NCBI GenBank assembly: GCA_002724555.1
Contig: PBOZ01000030.1
Location: 1 to 64,000, forward strand
Reading direction: 5' to 3'
Source of the DNA: Rickettsiales bacterium
Lineage (GTDB): Bacteria; Pseudomonadota; Alphaproteobacteria; UBA8366
Length of the DNA stretch: 64,000 nt
Shown here: positions 56,900 to 64,000 of the stretch, one piece after another
Numbering within the stretch: the first letter of the stretch is position 1
Layout of the letters: each line of letters opens with the position of its first letter
Program-made: the position numbers and the translations under genes
The notes under the pieces: generated by a model
Told to the model about the DNA's origin: nothing
Database searches by the model: none
What the model saw: the letters and a program-made list of their open reading frames with translations, nothing else

Positions 56900-58171
56900 T
56901 TGACAAAGACTGACTTCACGGGTCTCGGCTTAATCGAGCCCCTCACCCGCGCCTTGGCGGCGCAGAATTACTTAACGCCGACACCGATTCAGGAAAAAGC
57001 AATCCCGCAGCTCCTAGAAAATGCCGACCTTCTCGGCATTGCACAAACTGGCAGCGGTAAAACGGCCGCATTCGTTCTTCCAATACTACAACACCTTAGC
57101 AGCGATGGTCTGCGCCCTTCGCCGAAAGGCACGCTTGCTCTCATTCTCGCACCAACCCGGGAACTAGCGCTACAAATTGGGAATTCGGTAAAAAATTACG
57201 CCAACCATCTCCCAATTCGCCATACGGTGATCCTCGGCGGCGTCAATCAAAATTCGCAAGTAAAAGCGCTGGCGAGAGGTGTAGATGTCCTCATTGCAAC
57301 ACCGGGTCGGCTGCTCGACCTCATGGATCAAGGCTACGTTCATCTGAACGATGTAGAACACCTAGTTCTAGATGAGGCCGACCGGATGCTCGACATGGGT
57401 TTCATTCACGATGTTCGTAAGATAGTTAAGGCAGTGCCAGATGAGCGCCAGACACTCCTTTTCTCCGCAACCATGCCGAAGGAAGTGGCCAAACTTGCCA
57501 ATAAAATTCTTTTCGCCCCAGTACGGATAGATATCGCACCGAAAACCGTTGCACCGGACCGGATAAAACAACGCGTCATCCACGTCCCGGCCTCCAAAAA
57601 GGGAGCGCTTTTGCAGGACTTGTTAGCGGACCCCTCCTTCTACCGAGTGATCGTCTTCACACGCACCAAACACCGGGCGAACCGGGTAACAAAGCAGTTA
57701 GGACAGGCGGGTATTGAGGCGGCGGCCATTCACGGCAACAAATCGCAGGCAGCCCGCCAAAGGGCCTTGGATGGTTTCAAAGCCAACAGAGTGCGGGTCC
57801 TTGTCGCAACGGACATTGCGGCGCGTGGGATTGATGTCGACGGCATTACCCACGTCATCAACTTTGATTTACCGAACGAAGCGGAAAGCTATGTCCATCG
57901 AATAGGCCGCACCGCCCGTGCAGGCGCGAAAGGAATGGCCTACTCGTTCTGTGATCAGGCAGAGCAAGCCCACTTCCGTGGAATTGAACGCCTCATTAAG
58001 CGGACAATCGAGGTTCAGGAGCATAACCTAAGCGAACTGACAGCCAATCAAAGCCAACCCGAACGACAACGTACAAACCGGAAACAGAAGCCGCACGGAA
58101 ATCGCCCAGCAAACGGAAACAGCAGGCCACGTCGACGCCGCCGAAACCGTAAACCCGCAAAGGCAGCCTAG
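56900..58171 (+). CDS. DEAD-box RNA helicase (RhlE-like)
   Basis: A 423-residue ATP-dependent RNA helicase. I prefer a TTG start at 56900, which has AAAGGAA nine bases upstream and gives the family-typical beginning TKTDFTGLGL; the ATG at 56813 adds unrelated residues. Motifs are present in order: Q-motif PTPIQ, AQTGSGKTAA, PTRELA, TPGR, DEAD, SAT, and ATDIAARG with HRIGRTAR. The C-terminal 50 residues are rich in Arg, Lys and Asn. Confidence 0.93.
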   Translation: MTKTDFTGLGLIEPLTRALAAQNYLTPTPIQEKAIPQLLENADLLGIAQTGSGKTAAFVLPILQHLSSDGLRPSPKGTLALILAPTRELALQIGNSVKNYANHLPIRHTVILGGVNQNSQVKALARGVDVLIATPGRLLDLMDQGYVHLNDVEHLVLDEADRMLDMGFIHDVRKIVKAVPDERQTLLFSATMPKEVAKLANKILFAPVRIDIAPKTVAPDRIKQRVIHVPASKKGALLQDLLADPSFYRVIVFTRTKHRANRVTKQLGQAGIEAAAIHGNKSQAARQRALDGFKANRVRVLVATDIAARGIDVDGITHVINFDLPNEAESYVHRIGRTARAGAKGMAYSFCDQAEQAHFRGIERLIKRTIEVQEHNLSELTANQSQPERQRTNRKQKPHGNRPANGNSRPRRRRRNRKPAKAA

Positions 58172-58801
58172 TTAAAAACGGCCTCATCTGCCGTCCGCCT
58201 ACCTTGGAACAGGATCATGGATAGGCAGGTAGAGGCCGAATGTATCGTACCTTTTTGAATAGCTTCTAAATCCTGAAAACTGCCGAGAGGACGCTGAATA
58301 ACATTTATCAACTGATGGTATTCAAGTCCCCAATTGCAGCCGGCAGGCTGGCGAGATCGACGGCAGCAACTCGGTTTTTGTAGTCCCTCATCAGAGTGCA
58401 TCCAGTCTTGATATTTGCAGCAGGCAGTAAACGCGGGGCTTCACGACCATGCGAGCCGCACGAGTGGTGCCGATTCTGGCCATTCCCGCGCCATTAAATA
58501 AAAACTACGACCGGACCACGTCTGGTAACTTGCGGATAAGTCCAATTGGCGGGTGAAGTTTTGCAAACCCTTACTACAATCTAACCATCAAATCATCATT
58601 ACAATGACGATTGTGCTAAGATACTGAACTGATAGTTGGGGAATATACACCTTTTTCCCCTCTGGCTATTGGTCGGATTACGCGAATTCGTATCCGTAAT
58701 CGTTTTTTCACGCGAGGAACAAACGACAAGGAGCTGAAAAAATTAAAATACTTTATCGCATACTCTGCGTTTGCAGGGATTTCACATCATAACGGATCAC
58801 A
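58172..58801. other. Intergenic region, 630 bp
   Basis: No convincing protein gene. A 77-codon minus-strand frame (58168-58401) overlaps the helicase end and has no family content. The 3' part holds two hairpins with a following T-run (58638-58708), possibly a small RNA, and a near-perfect inverted repeat AATC-A-TCATT around 58590-58612. Confidence 0.4.
58638..58708 (+). ncRNA. Possible small RNA 3' end with terminator
   Basis: GGGGAA (58638-58643) pairs with TTCCCC (58655-58660). Then GATTACG (58676-58682) pairs with CGTAATC (58695-58701), followed by G and six T (58703-58708), the shape of an intrinsic terminator. No plus-strand protein gene ends here (the helicase stops at 58171), so a small RNA transcribed from around 58600 is plausible. 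The 5' end is not defined. Confidence 0.35.
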
Positions 58802-59788
58802 TCAAATATCCAAAACAGCGAGATCATCTTGATCCGCGGCGTTGTAGTTCGCATCGTACCACCAAGTCATATAGTCGCTATAGGTGATTGGCGGGTACCT
58901 CGGCGGGTTTCCATTATTGGTACAGGTTGGCAGACAGGCGATCTCCGTATTCAAATGTGGTCCCAGAAAAAAAGGAATTGCGTATCGATGTCGGTCGACC
59001 GGTGGCAGCGCACGGTGCGGTGTCGAGAGATAACGCCCATTGCTCCATCGGTGCAGCGTATCTCCAGTATTTATAACGAACGAGTTTGGTACGTAGGGGA
59101 CATCAAGCCACTTGCCGGGCGCCGTCGCAATCTGCAAACCCGGTACCTCTGATTGCGGCAAAAATGTCATGAAGTTCAAGTCTGTGTGCGGTGCTATGCC
59201 GTAAAGGCCCTCTGTGCGCTCAACAGGCGGATAGTGCGATAGCCGGAACGAAAACTGACTCTCTTCGAAGGGCTGTTCGAAGTAGTCGGCTTTAAGATTA
59301 AGAGACAACGCCAGGGCGGGCATCAACCGTTTTGCCATCGCATCTATTACATCACAGTATTCTAGGACGTTCTCACGGAATCTCGGAAGATTTTCAGGCC
59401 AAATATTTGGCCCAGCAAATCGCCTTTTGGTCAAAACCAACGGGTCATCAGCCGGGCGTTCGCGCTTCAAAAAAAATGCTTCATTCGCATCCGGTTTGAC
59501 CGATTTTTCACTCACGCGCGACGTGCGAACGTTGTAACGTCCTTCCGCCATGTAACCGTTATTGTGTCCGTTCATCCGCAATGCGCGCTTTTCCTCTATT
59601 GCCTGTGCATGGAAACGCCGGGCCTCATCGAAGGTTCGCGCGATGAGGCCCGGCGGGACACCATGATTAACGATTATCAAGAAACCAACATTCTCAAGCG
59701 CATGATTCAACGCACTTGCAACTCGACGCGCTCCGTCCAAACCATCGCGCAACGGCGCTAGATCAATCAAAGGAATGCCATCGCTCAC
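58802..59788 (-). CDS. Isopenicillin N synthase-like 2OG-Fe(II) oxygenase
   Basis: A 328-residue oxygenase. I place the start at GTG 59788, with GGGAGAA nearby. The DIOX N-domain has FLIIVNHGVP near residue 40. The iron triad is H-T-D (APHTDLNF, about residue 195) and the His in YLSTPHRAL, with 2OG-binding Arg in the HRYAIPFF segment. Members hydroxylate, desaturate or cyclise small molecules; substrate unknown. It diverges from the cupin gene. Confidence 0.87.
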   Translation of the reverse strand: MSDGIPLIDLAPLRDGLDGARRVASALNHALENVGFLIIVNHGVPPGLIARTFDEARRFHAQAIEEKRALRMNGHNNGYMAEGRYNVRTSRVSEKSVKPDANEAFFLKRERPADDPLVLTKRRFAGPNIWPENLPRFRENVLEYCDVIDAMAKRLMPALALSLNLKADYFEQPFEESQFSFRLSHYPPVERTEGLYGIAPHTDLNFMTFLPQSEVPGLQIATAPGKWLDVPYVPNSFVINTGDTLHRWSNGRYLSTPHRALPPVDRHRYAIPFFLGPHLNTEIACLPTCTNNGNPPRYPPITYSDYMTWWYDANYNAADQDDLAVLDI

Positions 59789-59884
59789 ATAGGTTCTCCC
59801 GTAGATGTCGCAAATAGTGCGTTCTTGCCGCAAGCCAAACAAGCATCTTAAATTAACCAAGTAAGCTATATAGGAGCGAAAAAC

Positions 59885-60385
59885 ATGTCCGAACTAGACG
59901 CCTGCCGCGGCCATGCGGTCGTCATGCAACCAGATGAAGGCCCTTCTTATTGGCAGCCAAAACCAGCCAATGGCTATTCCAGTCCAAAACTCTTTCCTGA
60001 GCTTACAAAATTCAACGGATTCTCAATGGGCTATCAATCGATCGCGCCGCATAGCAATATTCGGGCGCATTCACACACGGATCAGGTCGAGTTGCAGATA
60101 TGCTTCTCCGGTCGCGGCTATGTACTCGTCGACGGAAAGCGGCATGAGCTAGTGCCAGGGACCGCCTGTTTCATTGGACCAGATGTCACTCATGAAATCT
60201 TTAACGATAGGGAGGAAGATCTGGTGCAACTCTGGGTGATCGGTCCTGCTGGGCTTGAAGATTTCTTTAAGACCATTGGCCGCGACCGCGCACATGGTGA
60301 CGCCGCACCCCAGAATTTCGACCGTCCGGACGACGTCGCCACCATCGAGCGCCACATGGGATTTGATAAAACGGCGGCCAGCTAG
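59885..60385 (+). CDS. Cupin-domain protein
   Basis: A 166-residue single-domain cupin. Motif 1 is the H-x-H region IRAHSHTDQVELQICFSGRGYVLVDG split around residues 56-80, and motif 2 contains PGTACFIGPDVTHEIFN. The metal ligands H, H and a later H are kept. Typical of small-molecule dioxygenases, isomerases or regulators; the reaction is unknown. Its stop shares the CTAG with the stop of the convergent MFS gene. Confidence 0.85.
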   Translation: MSELDACRGHAVVMQPDEGPSYWQPKPANGYSSPKLFPELTKFNGFSMGYQSIAPHSNIRAHSHTDQVELQICFSGRGYVLVDGKRHELVPGTACFIGPDVTHEIFNDREEDLVQLWVIGPAGLEDFFKTIGRDRAHGDAAPQNFDRPDDVATIERHMGFDKTAAS

Positions 60386-61596
60386 GCGAGCTGTCCCTGG
60401 CGCAATTTCAGGATTGTGAAAATCGCCAGCGCGTAAAGGCCGCCGATCACAAGAAATACTTCGTTATATAGCCCGCCATCCATCAAATAACCAAAATATA
60501 GTGGCCCCAAGGCACCACCGAGATCCAGACCAGAATAGACGAAGCCGAATGTCTTACCCGATGCACCAGTGGGCGCGGCGCCTTTAACTAAAATATCGCG
60601 GGACGGCTGGGTAATGCCGCTCCAAAATCCAACGGCACACATAATGCCAATGATCATGGTAATCGACATGTCAAAGAGGCCAATGCTAAACATCAGAGCG
60701 GCTGCGAGCGCCAATCCACTGCTCGCAATTAGGGCAGGATAACGGAACCGGTCTGCAATCTCGCCACCCAATAAAATTCCGACGGCACCACCGAAAAAAT
60801 ACGCCGTCACGCCAGCTGCCGCGAGATGCAGTGGGGTGTCGAAGCGCTCCACAAGCGCAGTCACCGTAAATCCCTGCATCCCAGCCAATGCCGCTGCGAC
60901 TAGCACAAAATAGAAGAAGGCCGACATCAAGGGGACGCTTGTAACGAGATTACGATAGAATTTGATATCCGCTTTCCCACCGCGCTCTTTCACGTGCCCT
61001 GGATTTTGGCGCGTTATCTGAAGGACAAAACGGTAACGCCAAATAAGCAGCGCTGCTGCAAGGCCAATAAGACCCGCAACGATCAGTCCAGACCGCCAAC
61101 CCGCAATACTGGTCACGCCGTAGTAGACGACAATCGGAGAGAAAAAATAGCCGCACGTGCCGCCAAATCCATGAATAGCAAACGCCCGCCCGAGGCGGCT
61201 TGGATGAACTTTTTGGGACAGGATCGATAGGTCAGCCGGATGAAAGACGCTATTGCCAAGCGCCGCTAGTGCCACAAGCGGCAGCAGCACCCAAAAAGCC
61301 GGCGCAAAGCCCATTAAGAGGACCGCGGTCGACATAACCACGACACCTAAAAGCATCAGCCGGTCGCCACCGTAGCGGTCAACTAAAATTCCTACAAACG
61401 CCTGACACACACCAGACACGCCATAAAGAACGGATATCGTCAGGCCAAGTTCAGTATAACTTACACTGAATTCTTCTTTTAATAACGGGAAGAGTGGCCC
61501 AAGGACAACTTGATAGAAATGCGATAACAAATGTGCGAACGCAACCAAACTAATGACAAGCGTATCGGAACGTCCCGTAACTTGGGGGCCGGTCAT
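60382..61596 (-). CDS. MFS transporter (second minus-strand type)
   Basis: A 404-residue transporter with about 12 hydrophobic segments. The MFS loop reads GILVDRYGGDRLM after TM2 (about residue 70), and EIADRFRYPALIA in the second half. No domain fusion. It faces the cupin gene, overlapping by 4 bp at the stops, and is divergent from the DJ-1/PfpI gene. Substrate unknown. Confidence 0.85.
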   Translation of the reverse strand: MTGPQVTGRSDTLVISLVAFAHLLSHFYQVVLGPLFPLLKEEFSVSYTELGLTISVLYGVSGVCQAFVGILVDRYGGDRLMLLGVVVMSTAVLLMGFAPAFWVLLPLVALAALGNSVFHPADLSILSQKVHPSRLGRAFAIHGFGGTCGYFFSPIVVYYGVTSIAGWRSGLIVAGLIGLAAALLIWRYRFVLQITRQNPGHVKERGGKADIKFYRNLVTSVPLMSAFFYFVLVAAALAGMQGFTVTALVERFDTPLHLAAAGVTAYFFGGAVGILLGGEIADRFRYPALIASSGLALAAALMFSIGLFDMSITMIIGIMCAVGFWSGITQPSRDILVKGAAPTGASGKTFGFVYSGLDLGGALGPLYFGYLMDGGLYNEVFLVIGGLYALAIFTILKLRQGQLA

Positions 61597-61718
61597 TTAC
61601 AATATCGTTGGCAAAGGTGATCCAGAAACAAAACTTTCTCCTCATATAGAGCGTTCGCTCTTCCCATCAGGATATTTTTCGATAAGGTCCTAAAAACGAT
61701 AATTCCAGGGAGCAATCG

Positions 61719-62354
61719 ATGGCAGAAGGTATCCAAGTACAAACCGTGGCGCACGTCGTTTTCGAAGGGTTTACGACACTCGATATGTATGGTCCGGTCC
61801 AAGCATTTGCCAGCTGCCGCGTCCCCGATGGCGAAGGTGGTTGGCATCGTTTCTTTAACCAATTCACCATAGGTTCCAAAACTAACGCTGTGAAATCAGG
61901 TGAGGGGCCCTTAACAATGGTCGACTACAGTTTTGAGGACGCGCCCGACTTTGATATTCTGCTAATCCCGGGCGGATTTGGAACCCGAGCGGCTGTCTCA
62001 AACGATGCCTTGTTGGGAAAGATCGCAGCAATGAGTGAAAAAGCGCGCGTTACCGCGACCGTATGCACTGGTTCCGCTGTCCTCGCGCGGACCGGCCTTC
62101 TCGACAGCCGCCCAGCAACATCTAATAAATTGGCTTGGGACTGGGTTCTGGAACAAGGTCCCCACGTTGATTGGAAACGACAGGCTCGTTGGGTCGATGA
62201 CGGCGATATCATTACTTCATCCGGTGTTTCTGCCGGGATCGATATGACCCTCGACCTGATTGCCCGCTTGCGCGGTGAGGAAACCGCCACTAATTCCGCA
62301 AAATTTATGGAGTACATCTGGAACCGAGTGCCTACCAACGACCCATTTTCCTAA
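61719..62354 (+). CDS. DJ-1/PfpI family protein
   Basis: A 211-residue class I glutamine amidotransferase-like protein. The nucleophile elbow reads VTATVCTGSAVLA with the Cys near residue 112; an acidic residue in FEGFTTLDMYGPVQAF near residue 20 completes the triad region. It resembles isonitrile hydratases and AraC-type DJ-1 domains. It is followed after 61 bp by the DddQ-like lyase and is probably cotranscribed. Confidence 0.85.
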   Translation: MAEGIQVQTVAHVVFEGFTTLDMYGPVQAFASCRVPDGEGGWHRFFNQFTIGSKTNAVKSGEGPLTMVDYSFEDAPDFDILLIPGGFGTRAAVSNDALLGKIAAMSEKARVTATVCTGSAVLARTGLLDSRPATSNKLAWDWVLEQGPHVDWKRQARWVDDGDIITSSGVSAGIDMTLDLIARLRGEETATNSAKFMEYIWNRVPTNDPFS

Positions 62355-62415
62355 AAACCTAAAACATCGCCACAAAGATCGTCGCTCACATTCGTATAAC
62401 GAGGAGGCAAAGAAA

Positions 62416-63021
62416 TTGGAACGATCCCAGCAACTTCAAAAATTTCTTAAAGCGACCCAGAACGCGTTCTCGGCCTCTGGTGCAAAAATGGATGCACTAG
62501 TGGTCGCAGATAAGATTTTCTCAATAGCAGATGCAAAATCCGGCGTAGCGGCAAAACCAGATGCGGTTGAGTTACCCGCTTGTAAATACCTTGGCGTCGC
62601 TTTGGAAAGTGCTAAGGCGGAAGGCGGACCCATAGCGAATCTCGCTCTCGCACTTGAAGGCATTGCTCCTCATCTAAAGTGGGGCTTGCGTCCAAATGGC
62701 GAAAATGACGACGCGACGTTCAAAGCATGTCATGCAAATGCCGTTGTAGTTGGCAAAGATGGCCTCGAAGAACGTTACGATATCCGTATCGGCATGAGCC
62801 TATTGGCGCCCGAAACCAGGTATCCGGACCACCGTCATCCCCCAGAAGAAATATACACCGTCCTGACACCTGGCGAATGGAAACAAGGTACAGATGGCAA
62901 ATTCAAATCGCCCGGTATTGGCGGTTTCGTTCACAACGTACCTAATATCGTGCACGGTATGCGTTCGAAGGATGTGCCGTTATTGGCCGTCTGGAGTTTA
63001 TGGATGGGAGACAACGCATGA
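62416..63021 (+). CDS. Dimethylsulfoniopropionate (DMSP) lyase, DddQ-like cupin
   Basis: A 201-residue cupin lyase. I place the start at a TTG (62416) that has GAGGAGG eight bases upstream; this gives the usual DddQ length, whereas a longer frame runs into the previous gene. The metal-site pattern H-x-H-P-P-E-E-I-Y (His139, His141, Glu145, Tyr147) plus His180 matches the His-Glu-Tyr-His set of DddQ enzymes, which split DMSP into dimethyl sulfide and acrylate. The hydrolase downstream overlaps by ATGA. Activity is inferred; relatives with other substrates exist. Confidence 0.78.
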   Translation: MERSQQLQKFLKATQNAFSASGAKMDALVVADKIFSIADAKSGVAAKPDAVELPACKYLGVALESAKAEGGPIANLALALEGIAPHLKWGLRPNGENDDATFKACHANAVVVGKDGLEERYDIRIGMSLLAPETRYPDHRHPPEEIYTVLTPGEWKQGTDGKFKSPGIGGFVHNVPNIVHGMRSKDVPLLAVWSLWMGDNA

Positions 63022-63902
63022 GCCTTACATCACCAAATGATGCCCGCGTCACGCACCATTATGCCGACGTAGGAGATGTACTCTTACACTATGTAACGGC
63101 GGGCGATGGCTTCCCTGTCGTAATGATCCACGGGTATCCACAAACTTGGTGGGAATGGCGCCATCAAATCCCAGTACTGGGGGAAAAGTATACCGTAATT
63201 ACACCAGACATGCGAGGTCTTGGCGACAGTTCCCGTCCAATCTCAGGTTATGATAAAAAAACCATTTCAGACGATATTTGGCGTGTCGTAAACAGTGAAC
63301 TTGGGCATGAATCGTTCTATTTAGTTGGCCATGACTGGGGCGGACCAACAGCCTATGCACTTGCCGCGGCCCATCCAGAAGCGGTAAAGCGTCTCGTTAT
63401 CATCGACGTACCAATCCCCGGATGCGGCGGCGATTTCTCACAAGGCGGCCGCCGCTGGCACCATCAGTTCCATATGACACTCGATTTACCGGAAGCACTC
63501 ACCGCGGGACGAGAAGACATCTATCTATCGTGGTTCTATCGTACTTTCGCTTATCGCCCCGATGCGATCGACCAAACCGATCTTAAGGAATACGTGCGCA
63601 CTTATTCGCAGCCCGGCGCTATGCGGGCCGGTTTCAACCTTTACCGGGCGGCTGTACAAGACGTTGAAGACAATCAGGCCAACATCGCACGACAAAAACT
63701 GGCCATGCCGGTTCTGACCATCTCCGGTGGGAAAAGCTATCCCCACGCCCGCGGCCGAATAAGCGAGACCGAAGATTCATTAAAACGCGTGGCAACCGAT
63801 GTGCGAGGGGAAATCGCTCCAGAAAGCGGCCATTTCGTACCTGAGGAAGCGCCAGATTTCCTAAATGAGCGGCTTTTGTCGTTCTTCGCAGAAGACGACT
63901 AA
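63018..63902 (+). CDS. Alpha/beta-hydrolase (epoxide hydrolase/dehalogenase-like)
   Basis: A 294-residue hydrolase whose ATG overlaps the stop of the DddQ-like gene (ATGA). The oxyanion loop is VVMIHGYPQTWWEW (about residue 35), the nucleophile elbow is GHDWGG with Asp as nucleophile (about residue 105), and the catalytic His is in APESGHFVPEEAP near the end. An Asp nucleophile indicates epoxide hydrolase or haloacetate dehalogenase-like chemistry. Confidence 0.9.
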   Translation: MSLTSPNDARVTHHYADVGDVLLHYVTAGDGFPVVMIHGYPQTWWEWRHQIPVLGEKYTVITPDMRGLGDSSRPISGYDKKTISDDIWRVVNSELGHESFYLVGHDWGGPTAYALAAAHPEAVKRLVIIDVPIPGCGGDFSQGGRRWHHQFHMTLDLPEALTAGREDIYLSWFYRTFAYRPDAIDQTDLKEYVRTYSQPGAMRAGFNLYRAAVQDVEDNQANIARQKLAMPVLTISGGKSYPHARGRISETEDSLKRVATDVRGEIAPESGHFVPEEAPDFLNERLLSFFAEDD

Positions 63903-63921
63903 ACTGGGCAGAAGATTCGGT

Positions 63922-64000
63922 ATGCAAATATCCCTCGACCCAGAGCTTTGCGAAGCTATCGCCGCCGCCGCGGCTGGGATAGAAGGGACGCGCCGAATTC
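63922..64000 (+). CDS. Start of a gene cut by the window edge
   Basis: An open frame from the ATG at 63922 reads MQISLDPELCEAIAAAAAG and continues to the last base. It begins 19 bp after the hydrolase stop, in the same direction. Twenty-six residues are too few for a family assignment. The window ends in an EcoRI-type GAATTC. Confidence 0.35.
   Translation, partial: MQISLDPELCEAIAAAAAGIEGTRRI

Noticed and set aside
58168-58401. 77-codon minus-strand frame
   Set aside because: Overlaps the helicase end, has no family content, and its start lacks a ribosome-binding site.

Overview
The window is a gene-dense bacterial chromosome segment, most likely from an alphaproteobacterium of a Rhodospirillales-like, probably marine lineage. 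This is inferred from the protein sequences, from the core block serB / miaA / ilvBNC / mreBCD-mrdA-rodA, and from a probable DMSP lyase and an ArsJ arsenate-resistance pair. Base composition looks moderate by eye and was not counted. I see no ribosomal operon, intact tRNA, IS element, prophage or CRISPR array.

Layout. 0.3-1.5 kb: an MFS transporter. 1.5-4.6 kb: a lipoprotein hydrolase translationally coupled to serB, which diverges from miaA. 4.7-8.6 kb: branched-chain amino acid genes ilvB-ilvN-ilvC, led by a UUCG-capped hairpin. 9.2-14.7 kb: the rod-shape and elongasome operon. 14.7-18.7 kb: a crotonase, a degenerate tRNA-Pro(UGG)-like sequence, a GrdB-family gene interrupted by an in-frame UGA that is best read as selenocysteine, and AT-rich genes. 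18.8-26 kb: GST, TauD-type dioxygenase, a hydantoinase/oxoprolinase-DUF917 pair divergent from two tandem Lin0512 genes, a hydrolase and a class III CoA transferase. 26-35.3 kb: cold-shock protein, a two-subunit aconitase X, aldo/keto reductase, crotonase, GAPDH-ArsJ, and a ThDP enzyme with a D-2-hydroxyacid dehydrogenase. 35.6-41.4 kb: MFS, class II aldolase-like protein, a thiolase-like/DUF35 pair without the thiolase cysteines, RidA, TerB and a PanE-like reductase. 41.5-47 kb: three luciferase-like flavin enzymes around two tandem amidohydrolases. 47-50.4 kb: SDR, GT4 glycosyltransferase, IF-1 and an Lrp regulator. 50.5-58.2 kb: an MdeB-like 2-oxoacid dehydrogenase E1, another ThDP enzyme, an acyl-CoA synthetase and a DEAD-box helicase. 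58.8-64 kb: 2OG oxygenase, cupin, MFS, DJ-1/PfpI, a DddQ-like DMSP lyase and a hydrolase.

The left 15 kb is housekeeping. From about 15.5 kb onwards most genes are accessory catabolism in short operons, many with ATGA or TAATG overlaps, acting on CoA esters, hydroxy- and oxo-acids, cyclic amides and possibly heterocycles. The strongest unusual item is the GrdB-like selenoprotein at 15.9-17.1 kb, which a standard gene caller would split into two fragments. It has a U-x-x-C-T-R motif and a plausible SECIS hairpin just after the UGA.
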